From JAAZGD01 sp964383845 (GTDB taxonomy: Bacteria; Bacillota; Clostridia; Peptostreptococcales; Anaerovoracaceae): a stretch of 64,000 nucleotides of DNA. How positions within the stretch are numbered: the stretch's first letter is position 1; each line of letters begins with the position of its first letter. The stretch lies in NCBI GenBank assembly GCA_964383845.1, contig CAYLIF010000004.1, positions 43,765 through 107,764 of the forward strand, given 5' to 3'. The notes under the pieces are model-generated. The model had not been told where the DNA came from. It searched no databases and was given only the letters and a program-made list of their open reading frames with translations. A program made the position numbers and the translations under genes. Shown piece by piece: positions 27,159 to 34,401 of this stretch.

Positions 27159-28912
27159 TTTTCTTCCTCCCTTAACACCGTCATTAATTTTTCTATCGCC
27201 TCTTCAGGGGATTCTTTGAGTTGTGCTGCTGCTGTAGTTAGGTGTCCACCACCTCCAAGTTTTTCCATCAGCACTTGAACATTAACATCTCCAAGAGATC
27301 TTGCACTCATAAGGGTTTCTCCTCCCGCATCCTTGATAGCTACGAATCCAACCTTAACGCCTTTTATGGTAAGTAGTTCGTCGGCAATTTGAGCCGCTAT
27401 AATTTGTGCATTATTGTGAATGCCTTCGCATATTGTAAGGGCCTCTCCATTTTTGGTAATAGTTGCCTTAGACACACACTTAGTTCTTATCTTGAACATT
27501 TTTAAATCTGTCTGGAAAAATCGTTTTACTTCCGTTGTGTCTGCTCCCTGTCGTCTAAGCCATGCTGCGGCTTCAAATGTTCGTACTCCGGTTTTCACAG
27601 AAAAACGATTTGTATCCATGGTAATACCTGCAAGCATAACTTCAGCTTCTAATTTGTCGATATTTTTTCGCTCTCCTACATAGCCTAAAATCTCAGCTAC
27701 TAGCTCAGAAGTAGAGGATGCGTATGGTTCTATGTACTGTAGAACAGGGCTTTCCACACAATCTGCTGCTTTTCTGTGGTGGTCAATAATAGCAATCCTA
27801 TCTATTTTTTCTAAAAGCTCTCTGCTTTGAGCTAGCTGAGGCCTATGAAAGTCTACTAATATTAGAAGGGAGTCCTTGTCAGCCAAAGCCATGGCCTCTT
27901 CCCCAGTAACAAAATTATAGCTATCACTTTCTTTTGCCAAACGCACCATTTCTGAAAGAGTATCGTTATAATCTTCAAGTATAATATAGGCTTCATTATA
28001 AGCATTATCACACATTCTAAAGAGCCCAACCCCACTTCCAAATGAATCCATATCCGGGTTTTTATGTCCCATAATAAAAACTTTTGATGCTTGGTTAATT
28101 AGTGTTGTAAGGGCATGAGCTACAACTCTGGATTTTCCCTTGTTGGTTTTCTCTACAGCTTGAGATTTACCACCAAAGTATTCTATTTTATTTACCTTTT
28201 TAACTACAGCCTGATCTCCTCCCCTACCTAGGGCTAAGTCCAAAACTTCCGAAGAATATTTTTCTGTTTGGGCTGGAGTCTTTCCACCTGCACCTACACC
28301 GATAGAGAGTGTTGCGGGAAAATCTGTCTCTGTTTCAATGGTACGTACTTCATCTAAAATGGCATACTTGTTTTCAGCCAATCCCTGAAGATGTTGTTGG
28401 GAAAAAACCATTAAATATTTACTTTCGCCAATTTTAGTAACGGAAGCGTCCATTTTGCTTCCCCAACTTCTAATAACTTTATCCAAACTAGAAAACAAAG
28501 TGGCACGGTTCTCCTCTGATGTTCCCTGAAAAAGCTCTTCATAGTTATCAATTTGAACCACGGCTAAGGCGTCTCTCGCTTCGTTATACAAAGTCTTTAG
28601 ATTTTCCAAAGCAGTTATATCTTTTAGAGATACAATTGTATATGGAACAGGTTCATCTTCAATTGCCTTTGCTATTACTTTGTAAGTAGCATCTTTTGTA
28701 ATAAAGGAAACAGGCTTTTCAGCCCCTCCTTGTTTTATGGTTTTTAAAGGAATTTCCATTAAATCGGGAAGGATTTTGCCCACTAATGAATCTTCTTTGA
28801 ATATTTCATTAAAGGTTTTTAATGCAGCCAAAATTACCCCGCCCTCATCTATAATACATGCAGGAATGGGCCAGTAACGAATATAGGACATCCATTTATT
28901 TTGATCTGTCAT
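27155..28912 (-). CDS. gdpP: GdpP-type cyclic-di-AMP phosphodiesterase lacking membrane segments
   Basis: A 585-residue DHH/DHHA1 phosphodiesterase that hydrolyses c-di-AMP. Domains: PAS-like (about 10-105), degenerate GGDEF (about 108-240, GGDEF motif not conserved), DHH (about 262-420) with H283, D287, D289 (GHKNPDMDS), D354 and DHH at 377-379, and DHHA1 with GGGGH at 553-557. The two N-terminal membrane helices typical of GdpP/YybT are missing: the protein starts straight at the PAS domain and no such coding sequence lies in the 42-base gap to yybS. It should therefore be cytosolic. Operon placement supports the identity. Confidence 0.9.
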   Translation of the reverse strand: MTDQNKWMSYIRYWPIPACIIDEGGVILAALKTFNEIFKEDSLVGKILPDLMEIPLKTIKQGGAEKPVSFITKDATYKVIAKAIEDEPVPYTIVSLKDITALENLKTLYNEARDALAVVQIDNYEELFQGTSEENRATLFSSLDKVIRSWGSKMDASVTKIGESKYLMVFSQQHLQGLAENKYAILDEVRTIETETDFPATLSIGVGAGGKTPAQTEKYSSEVLDLALGRGGDQAVVKKVNKIEYFGGKSQAVEKTNKGKSRVVAHALTTLINQASKVFIMGHKNPDMDSFGSGVGLFRMCDNAYNEAYIILEDYNDTLSEMVRLAKESDSYNFVTGEEAMALADKDSLLILVDFHRPQLAQSRELLEKIDRIAIIDHHRKAADCVESPVLQYIEPYASSTSELVAEILGYVGERKNIDKLEAEVMLAGITMDTNRFSVKTGVRTFEAAAWLRRQGADTTEVKRFFQTDLKMFKIRTKCVSKATITKNGEALTICEGIHNNAQIIAAQIADELLTIKGVKVGFVAIKDAGGETLMSARSLGDVNVQVLMEKLGGGGHLTTAAAQLKESPEEAIEKLMTVLREEEK

Positions 28913-28954
28913 AGAGTCTGAATCCTTTCAGGGCACAGCTTCGCTAAAAATTGC

Positions 28955-29701
28955 CTACCCGACCATCTGGTCCATCCTATTTCTTATATTTAATATAAGA
29001 TCAGTAAGTCCCAGCATAAAAATAATTCCTCGACTTATCGGTGATAGAGCAAAGACTAAAACCACCAAGGGCGGGACGAATTTAGGCCATTTTTTTCTAG
29101 ATGCTAAGAAAAACACCACCGCAGCTCCTTGGACAAAAAAGTAATATTCCATAAGAATTTGAACATTTAGAAGTACCAAAGGGCCAAAATTCACTGTGTT
29201 GCTTAACACCCAAGAACCGCCAAAAATAATAAGCCATCCCCAAACACCTGATTTTGGCCATGAGAAAGTAGAAAACATTGGTAATTTTCGAACATCTTGG
29301 ATTTTTGCAGACATTATTTTGGATATAAATGTATATTCGAAGTACGATGCAAATGAAGCCACAACTAAAAGGTATCCTGGTAAGCTATTAATCATCATCG
29401 TATATATAAGCGAGAGTTGCATCTTAATCTCAGCAGAAGTCATATCAGAAAAGATGGGATTCTCACTTAGCCCTTCATTTGACATAAGAAGGGGTATCAT
29501 CTGGTCAACGGTAGCAGCAAACTGTTCCCCTAAACTGGCACCAGTGGTAGTGGCAACAACAAACAAAATCAAAATTCCCACAGAGGTTAAGACAAAGGCC
29601 TGTAACACAACTTTGTAGGGGTTTTCTTTTAAGGTTATATTCTTCAATATGACCATTGCCGGAACCAGCACAATGATTAAAAAGAGTGCTAAACTATACA
29701 T
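28955..29701 (-). CDS. DUF2232 integral membrane protein (YybS-like)
   Basis: A 248-residue polytopic membrane protein of the DUF2232/YybS family, with about six or seven hydrophobic segments, including one at the N-terminus and a pair near residues 160-205. The family is consistently linked to gdpP; its role is not settled. It is the first gene of the gdpP-rplI-dnaB series, preceded by its own extended -10 promoter after the rpsR terminator. Confidence 0.85.
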   Translation of the reverse strand: MYSLALFLIIVLVPAMVILKNITLKENPYKVVLQAFVLTSVGILILFVVATTTGASLGEQFAATVDQMIPLLMSNEGLSENPIFSDMTSAEIKMQLSLIYTMMINSLPGYLLVVASFASYFEYTFISKIMSAKIQDVRKLPMFSTFSWPKSGVWGWLIIFGGSWVLSNTVNFGPLVLLNVQILMEYYFFVQGAAVVFFLASRKKWPKFVPPLVVLVFALSPISRGIIFMLGLTDLILNIRNRMDQMVG

Positions 29702-29727
29702 TTTACCCCCATAAGAATTGTCTAAAT

Positions 29728-29733
29728 ATTATA
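29728..29733 (-). promoter_or_regulatory. Extended -10 element before yybS
   Basis: TATAAT on the minus strand is preceded by TGG, 27 bases ahead of the yybS ATG; the -35 region is poor. It lies downstream of the rpsR terminator, so yybS-gdpP-rplI-dnaB probably has a promoter of its own. Confidence 0.5.
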
Positions 29734-29790
29734 CCATAAGAGCCTTGGATTGTCTGCTACTACATATAGTGGACAACCTTGCCATAGCCA

Positions 29791-29823
29791 CAAAAATAAA
29801 AAAGCGGACCCTTAAAGACCCGC
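29791..29823 (-). terminator. Rho-independent terminator after rpsR
   Basis: An 8-bp stem (AGCGGGTC with GGTCCGCT, two G-U pairs, 29802-29823) is followed on the minus strand by a T-rich tract interrupted once. It ends the rpsF-ssb-rpsR operon. Confidence 0.8.
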
Positions 29824-29849
29824 TCACTTTATTGATTCTCCTATTAATC

Positions 29850-30089
29850 TTAGTCAGCTACATATGGCAACAATGCAACTATACGAGATCTTTTAATGGC
29901 AGTGGTAACTGCTCTTTGATGGATTGCACAGGTACCAGTTATTCTCTTAGGAAGAATCTTGCCTCTTTCAGTTATAAACTTCTTGAGCTTTTCTACTTCC
30001 TTGTAATCTATACCATCCGCTTTATCTGCACACAGTTGGCAAACTTTCTTTCTTCGCATGCCTCCCTGGTTTCTTCTCTTCTCTATCAT
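29850..30089 (-). CDS. rpsR: 30S ribosomal protein S18 (zinc-binding form)
   Basis: Small-subunit protein that pairs with S6 on the platform. 79 residues, normal length, very basic. It keeps the cysteine set CQLC near 17-20 and TGTCAIH near 53-56, i.e. the zinc-binding (C+) form rather than the cysteine-free form. Last gene of rpsF-ssb-rpsR, 27 bases after ssb. Confidence 0.97.
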   Translation of the reverse strand: MIEKRRNQGGMRRKKVCQLCADKADGIDYKEVEKLKKFITERGKILPKRITGTCAIHQRAVTTAIKRSRIVALLPYVAD

Positions 30090-30116
30090 TTCATTCCTCC
30101 CTTATCTTAACTACTT

Positions 30117-30545
30117 TTAGAATGGGATATCATCGTCATCCAGGGCTTGGAATCCATCAGGAACTCCAGCTTCTGGCTTATTCGTTTTTGTGTCCCTGGT
30201 ATCTCTTGTATCCCCAGAACCTTTTTTATCGCCCCAATCTAAGAACTCTACGTTGTTAGCTATTACATCCGTAGTGTATACCTTAACGCCTTCTTTGTTC
30301 TCGTAGCTACCTGTTTGTATCCTGCCCTGTATAGCTACAAGACGACCTTTTTCCAAAAACTTTTCACAATTCTCTGCTTGACGGCCAAAAACTGTAATTC
30401 TAGGAAAATCCGTTTGTTTTTCTTTTCCATCTCTAGTAGGTCTGTCAATTGCTAGAGAGAAAGTGGCAACAGCCAATTCGCTGTTAGGTACATATCGCAA
30501 CTCAGGGTCTCTTGTTAGTCTACCAATCAAAACTACATTATTCAT
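30117..30545 (-). CDS. ssb: Single-stranded DNA-binding protein
   Basis: OB-fold protein coating single-stranded DNA at forks and repair sites. 142 residues: the OB fold (about 1-108) opens MNNVVLIGRLTRDPELRY; a short Asp/Lys/Thr-rich linker contains a DTRDTRDT repeat; the acidic C-terminal tip DDDIPF recruits partner proteins. It lies between rpsF and rpsR as usual. Confidence 0.97.
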   Translation of the reverse strand: MNNVVLIGRLTRDPELRYVPNSELAVATFSLAIDRPTRDGKEKQTDFPRITVFGRQAENCEKFLEKGRLVAIQGRIQTGSYENKEGVKVYTTDVIANNVEFLDWGDKKGSGDTRDTRDTKTNKPEAGVPDGFQALDDDDIPF

Positions 30546-30559
30546 GGCACCCCTCCGTT

Positions 30560-30847
30560 TTATTTCTCTTCTTTGTTAACGATCAGATGTCTCATAATCG
30601 CATCTGAAATTTTAAGTCTTCTATCCAGCTCTAGTGGTAAATCTGTGTTTGCAGAAAATTCTAGTACCACGTAGTAGCCTTCGTTCTTCTTTTGGATTGG
30701 GTATGCAAGCTTCCTCATTCCCCATAAATCTACCTTGGTGACTTCTCCGTCTGCTGTTATTATTTCCTTTACGGTTTCAATGGTAGCAGTCTTCTTGTCT
30801 TCTTCAAGTGTAGGATCCAAAATGAACATAACTTCGTATTTCGTCAT
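30560..30847 (-). CDS. rpsF: 30S ribosomal protein S6
   Basis: Small-subunit protein of 95 residues, opening MTKYEVMFILDPTLEE and containing the family's WGMRKLAYPIQKKNEGYYVV core. The ATG at 30847 is preceded by GGGAGG at the right distance; a longer open frame continues upstream to 31132 but covers the promoter and leader and is not coding. First gene of rpsF-ssb-rpsR. Confidence 0.96.
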   Translation of the reverse strand: MTKYEVMFILDPTLEEDKKTATIETVKEIITADGEVTKVDLWGMRKLAYPIQKKNEGYYVVLEFSANTDLPLELDRRLKISDAIMRHLIVNKEEK

Positions 30848-30932
30848 TCTTTTCACCTCCCTATGGACTAATTGGCGACGTTCTCTCTCGTCGCAGAGAC
30901 CGGTGTCCTTCTTTTTCCAGAAGTTTACACGC
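30848..30932 (-). promoter_or_regulatory. Candidate S6:S18 autoregulatory leader
   Basis: The ~85-base untranslated leader of rpsF can form two hairpins: GTGT-CTTCT paired with AGAAG-ACAC, then a 6-bp GCGACG/CGTCGC stem, with CCG between them (GACACCGGTC). Many bacteria repress this operon through an S6:S18-binding leader with a conserved CCG. The match here is by eye and the exact fold is unproven. Confidence 0.5.
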
Positions 30933-30938
30933 CTTATT

Positions 30939-30966
30939 ATTATACAATAAATCTCCGCTAATGCAA
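30939..30966 (-). promoter_or_regulatory. rpsF operon promoter
   Basis: On the minus strand: TTGCAT (30961-30966), 16-base spacer, perfect TATAAT (30939-30944). Transcription would start near 30932, about 85 bases before the rpsF ATG. Confidence 0.65.
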
Positions 30967-31031
30967 GGATTATATATTTAAAGATAATTAGGTCTTTATC
31001 TTGGTAAATAACCGATTTTTCATAAGGGGGG

Positions 31032-31061
31032 TTTACATTATTTGATAATAGCCGATATAAA
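31032..31061 (+). promoter_or_regulatory. Overlapping sigma-28-like and sigma-A-like promoter of the chemotaxis receptor
   Basis: GCCGATAT (31051-31058) matches 7 of 8 bases of the flagellar sigma-28 -10 element, with TTTA 15 bases upstream as a poor -35. The same DNA also reads TTTACA, 18 bases, TATAAA, a usable sigma-A promoter. Which one acts cannot be decided by reading. Confidence 0.5.
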
Positions 31062-31099
31062 TATTGAGATGTCTTACCCTTTATGTTAGGAGATATAAA

Positions 31100-32815
31100 A
31101 TGGAAAAGAAAAAAGGATTCAAAAGCATACAAGTAAAAATAGTTTTTTACTTTGTTACACTGTTTTTAGTTATTTCTTTGGTAACAGGAGCGGTACAGTA
31201 TAAGGTCAACAATGATAACCAATTCCAGAATGCTAGAGATGATATTAGAGGCTTAGCAGCAGCAGCAGCTTTGTTGGTAGATGGGGATAGTCACCAAACA
31301 TTGTTGAATAAAGAAGATCAATCCAGTAAAAATTACAAAGAGATTAGATCTATATTACGACAATTTAGCCAAGATACTGGAGTTACCGGAGTTTATACAC
31401 TTACTAAAAAAGGTGATGATAAGACTCAATTTATTGTAGACTCTTACGATGAAGCTGATATGTCTCAATTAGGAGATGAATACTTTTATCTACCAGAAAT
31501 GGGGGTTGCCTTTGAGGGATCTTCTTCTGCTATCGAAAAAATGTACAAAGATGAATGGGGGACTACCTTATCTGGATATGCACCCGTTAAAAATACTCAA
31601 GGTGAAATAGTAGCCATCGTAGCTGTAGATATGGATGCAGGCTATATCCTTCACCAAAAGAATCAGCAGATAATAACCTTGCTTCTAGGGGGCTTACTCG
31701 GCTTGATCCTAATGTTCTTAGTGTCGACAATTATAGCTAGAAAGATTTCAAAACCCATAAATACTTTGGCTCGACTTTTTGATGAGTCAGCAGGAGGAGA
31801 TTTAACGAAGAAAATTGAAATAAAAACTGGTGACGAAATAGAGTCCCTAGCTAATTCTATTAGCAATTTCGTGGAGAATATCAGAGGAATCATTATTAAG
31901 ATAAAAGATACTGGTGAGAATGTTGCCAATTCCGCTGAAACACTAAATATTTCTATCAATGAAAGCCAAATCGCATTAGAAGAAGTTAACCGGGCTATTG
32001 AAAATATAGCAGAAGGAGCCGCTGCCCAGGCCCGAGATGTAAATGACATATCTTTTGTTCTTCAAGGAACTTCTAATGAAATGACCGAAAACGAAATAAA
32101 AATTAACAGTATTAATAATGCAGCAGGAGAAACAAGAAAACTGGTCCATGAGGGCATGGAAGCAGTCGACAAGCAAGGTTTAAAAACCATTGAAAATATG
32201 GAGGCTTCTCAAAAAGCTACAGCAGTAGTTGAAAAGCTAGCTAATGAAATAGAATCCATCGAAAAAATCTTATCAACAATAACCAGTATATCTGATCAGA
32301 CTAATTTATTGGCTCTTAATGCTGCTATTGAAGCAGCAAGAGCAGGGGAGCATGGAAGAGGATTTGCCGTAGTTGCCGATGAGGTTAGAAACCTGGCTGA
32401 GGAATCAGCAGCATCCACAAAAGAAATTGCTCAAATTTTGAGAGTTATAAATGAAGAGGCTAAAGAAGCAGTTGATCAAATCGAAAAAACAAATTCCATT
32501 GCCGAGGAACAAAAAGAGGCAGTAGACAATACAAACGTACTTTTTGCTAGCATTACAAAAGAAGTGGAGAGCATTATCGATGCAATAGATGAAATAAATA
32601 CCTTCTTTAAGGGAATCGGCAAAAATACCGATAACATGTCCAATAAGGTACAGGAAGTTTCATCAGTTTCAGAGGAAAATGCAGCAATGTCTGAAGAAGT
32701 ATCCGCTAGCAGCGAAGAACAGAATGCCACTATGGAAGAGATAGGCGCAACTGCAGAGGAACTCAATGAATTAAGTATTAAGCTGGGAGAGATAATAGCA
32801 GTGTTCAAAATATAG
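31100..32815 (+). CDS. Methyl-accepting chemotaxis protein
   Basis: A 571-residue membrane chemoreceptor. TM1 is about residues 15-36; an extracellular Cache-like sensor follows (about 37-190); TM2 about 190-213; HAMP (ISKPINTLARLFDESAGGDL region); then the long cytoplasmic four-helix bundle with the conserved hairpin tip around DQTNLLALNAAIEAARAGE and GRGFAVVADEVR. The ATG at 31100 has AGGAGA in front; an earlier ATG at 31064 lacks one. It implies chemotaxis, and the sigma-28-like promoter fits a motility regulon. Ligand unknown. Confidence 0.94.
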   Translation: MEKKKGFKSIQVKIVFYFVTLFLVISLVTGAVQYKVNNDNQFQNARDDIRGLAAAAALLVDGDSHQTLLNKEDQSSKNYKEIRSILRQFSQDTGVTGVYTLTKKGDDKTQFIVDSYDEADMSQLGDEYFYLPEMGVAFEGSSSAIEKMYKDEWGTTLSGYAPVKNTQGEIVAIVAVDMDAGYILHQKNQQIITLLLGGLLGLILMFLVSTIIARKISKPINTLARLFDESAGGDLTKKIEIKTGDEIESLANSISNFVENIRGIIIKIKDTGENVANSAETLNISINESQIALEEVNRAIENIAEGAAAQARDVNDISFVLQGTSNEMTENEIKINSINNAAGETRKLVHEGMEAVDKQGLKTIENMEASQKATAVVEKLANEIESIEKILSTITSISDQTNLLALNAAIEAARAGEHGRGFAVVADEVRNLAEESAASTKEIAQILRVINEEAKEAVDQIEKTNSIAEEQKEAVDNTNVLFASITKEVESIIDAIDEINTFFKGIGKNTDNMSNKVQEVSSVSEENAAMSEEVSASSEEQNATMEEIGATAEELNELSIKLGEIIAVFKI

Positions 32816-32840
32816 TGGAGTTAGAATAACTCTTCTTGAA

Positions 32841-32868
32841 AAACACACTTGAAAAAGTGTGTTTTTTA
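32841..32868. terminator. Bidirectional terminator between chemoreceptor and Crp/Fnr gene
   Basis: AAACACACTT and AAGTGTGTTT form a 10-bp stem (32841-32864) with a 4-base loop; T-runs follow on both strands. It separates two convergent genes, and the minus-strand gene ends at 32869. Confidence 0.85.
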
Positions 32869-33537
32869 TTAGTTTAATCGAAACCAATTCTTCTTATAGT
32901 CCAAAAGCCCTTCTTCTTTCATCCTACTAAGCTCCTTGGACATGGCGCTTCTTTCAACTGCCAAGTAATCAGCAAGCTCCTGACGATTAAAAGGAATGTA
33001 GAAGGAATTACCGTTTAAAAGCATGGCTTGGGCTGATAGATAAGAAAGAAGTTTTTCACGTGTAGAGCGCTGAACTAGCAAATCTATTTTTTGACTTAGT
33101 TGAATGTTACGCTCTACTAAGATATGAAGCATATTATTTATAAGCTTTGTGTGATAGGGACATGCATTTGTGCAAGTAGTAGTCAATCGATTGTAATTAA
33201 TAAATATTATTTCAGATGGCTCCGTGGCCACAACGCTCACAGGTAAAGGTTGAGTGTCAGACCAAGGAAATGATTCACCAAACAATTCTCCTGGTCCTGC
33301 TTTTGATAAAATTGTGCGATTTCCCCAATAGTCTTCTTTAACTACATGGACAGACCCTTCTAAGACTATGCCCATTTTCTCGTCTTGGACTTCACTGTGC
33401 AAAACATATTGATTCTTTTTATAACTCTTTTTAATTGCTCCAAGACAGTTAAGCATAGTCATTATCTCTTCATTTGAGACTTCTTTGAAAAGAGGATTCT
33501 TGGCTAGGTTTTTGATATAAATGCTTTCAATATTCAT
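32869..33537 (-). CDS. Crp/Fnr-family transcriptional regulator
   Basis: A 222-residue regulator: a cyclic-nucleotide-binding-like sensor domain (about 15-140), a dimerisation helix and a C-terminal winged helix (NRQELADYLAVERSAMSKELSRMKEEG). The sensor domain has a CTNACPYH segment near 122-129 with two Cys but no Fnr-type N-terminal [4Fe-4S] motif. It is divergent from the ferredoxin-like/hcp pair, the arrangement seen for regulators of nitrosative-stress genes (HcpR/PrfA-like); direct control is inferred from position. Confidence 0.9.
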   Translation of the reverse strand: MNIESIYIKNLAKNPLFKEVSNEEIMTMLNCLGAIKKSYKKNQYVLHSEVQDEKMGIVLEGSVHVVKEDYWGNRTILSKAGPGELFGESFPWSDTQPLPVSVVATEPSEIIFINYNRLTTTCTNACPYHTKLINNMLHILVERNIQLSQKIDLLVQRSTREKLLSYLSAQAMLLNGNSFYIPFNRQELADYLAVERSAMSKELSRMKEEGLLDYKKNWFRLN

Positions 33538-33642
33538 ATGTCCTCCAAAATCATAAATTGATTATCCATTTTTAAGCAAGTTGTTAATCTTTTGAATAAA
33601 TATCTAATTCTGTGGTAAATACAACGTAACCCTTACTCTCAT

Positions 33643-33661
33643 TATAGTATGCTAAGCATAC
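33643..33661 (+). promoter_or_regulatory. -10 element overlapping a 15-bp perfect palindrome before the hcp unit
   Basis: TATAGT (33643-33648) overlaps GTATGCT-A-AGCATAC (33647-33661), a perfect 7-1-7 inverted repeat that would cover the transcription start. No good -35 is present upstream, so an activator is likely, while the palindrome is placed like a repressor operator. Confidence 0.55.
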
Positions 33662-33684
33662 AACATCAAGGAGGTATTAATGGA

Positions 33685-34386
33685 ATGTTAAGAAAAATAA
33701 TAGAAATTGATCAAGATAAGTGTATCGGTTGTGGCCTTTGTGTAAATGCTTGTAATGAAGGTGCAATCGGGATGGTGGATGGAAAAGCTAAACTTCTAAG
33801 GGACGATTACTGTGACGGTCTTGGAAATTGTCTTCCGGTATGTCCTACTGACGCTATTTCTTTCGTTGAAAGAGAAGCTGCAGCTTTTGATAAAAAGGAG
33901 GTCGAAAAAAATATAATGAATAAACAAGGGGAAGAGTTACCTTGTGGTTGTCCTGGTTCTCAGTCTAAAGTTATAAATAGAAATGAGGAGCCTTCAACAA
34001 CTACATCAACACAAGAAATGAAAAGTCAATTGCGCCAATGGCCAGTACAGATAAAGTTAGCACCAATTAATGCACCATATTTTGCAGGAGCCAACTTACT
34101 AGTAGCGGCGGATTGTGCTGCTTTTGCCCACGGTGACTTTCACAACAAGTTTATGAAGAACAAAGTTGTTTTAATAGGTTGCCCTAAGCTAGATGCTGGC
34201 GATTATTCAGAAAAACTAACTGAAATAATCAAACAAAATGATATACGAAGTGTCACAGTGGCAAGAATGGAAGTTCCTTGCTGTGGTGGGCTAGAAAGAG
34301 CAGTAGTAACGGCTTTACAAAATAGTGGAAAATTTATTCCCTGGCAGATCATAACCATCTCTACAGATGGCGAAGTTATAGAATAA
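33685..34386 (+). CDS. Ferredoxin-domain iron-sulfur protein linked to Hcp
   Basis: A 233-residue protein with an N-terminal ferredoxin domain: C13, C16, C19, C23 (CIGCGLCVNAC) form one cluster and C43, C49, C53 contribute to a second. Further cysteines lie at 87, 89, 144, 166, 199 and 200, more than a plain ferredoxin has. The remainder (about 117-233) is a conserved family region with VLIGCPKLD and VPCCGGLE. It probably passes electrons to the hybrid cluster protein encoded 15 bases downstream. The ATG at 33685 follows AGGAGG by ten bases; an upstream ATG at 33680 opens a 3-codon frame ending across this start. Confidence 0.88.
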   Translation: MLRKIIEIDQDKCIGCGLCVNACNEGAIGMVDGKAKLLRDDYCDGLGNCLPVCPTDAISFVEREAAAFDKKEVEKNIMNKQGEELPCGCPGSQSKVINRNEEPSTTTSTQEMKSQLRQWPVQIKLAPINAPYFAGANLLVAADCAAFAHGDFHNKFMKNKVVLIGCPKLDAGDYSEKLTEIIKQNDIRSVTVARMEVPCCGGLERAVVTALQNSGKFIPWQIITISTDGEVIE

Positions 34387-34401
34387 TAAGGAGGAGAATT
34401 T

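Noticed and set aside
30848..31132. Upstream extension of the rpsF reading frame to 31132
   Set aside because: The frame is open by chance across the promoter and leader; S6 homology and the GGGAGG site begin at 30847.
33647..33661. The palindrome before the ferredoxin-like gene as a terminator
   Set aside because: No T-run follows it on the plus strand and it sits at the start of a gene, overlapping a -10; an operator is more likely.
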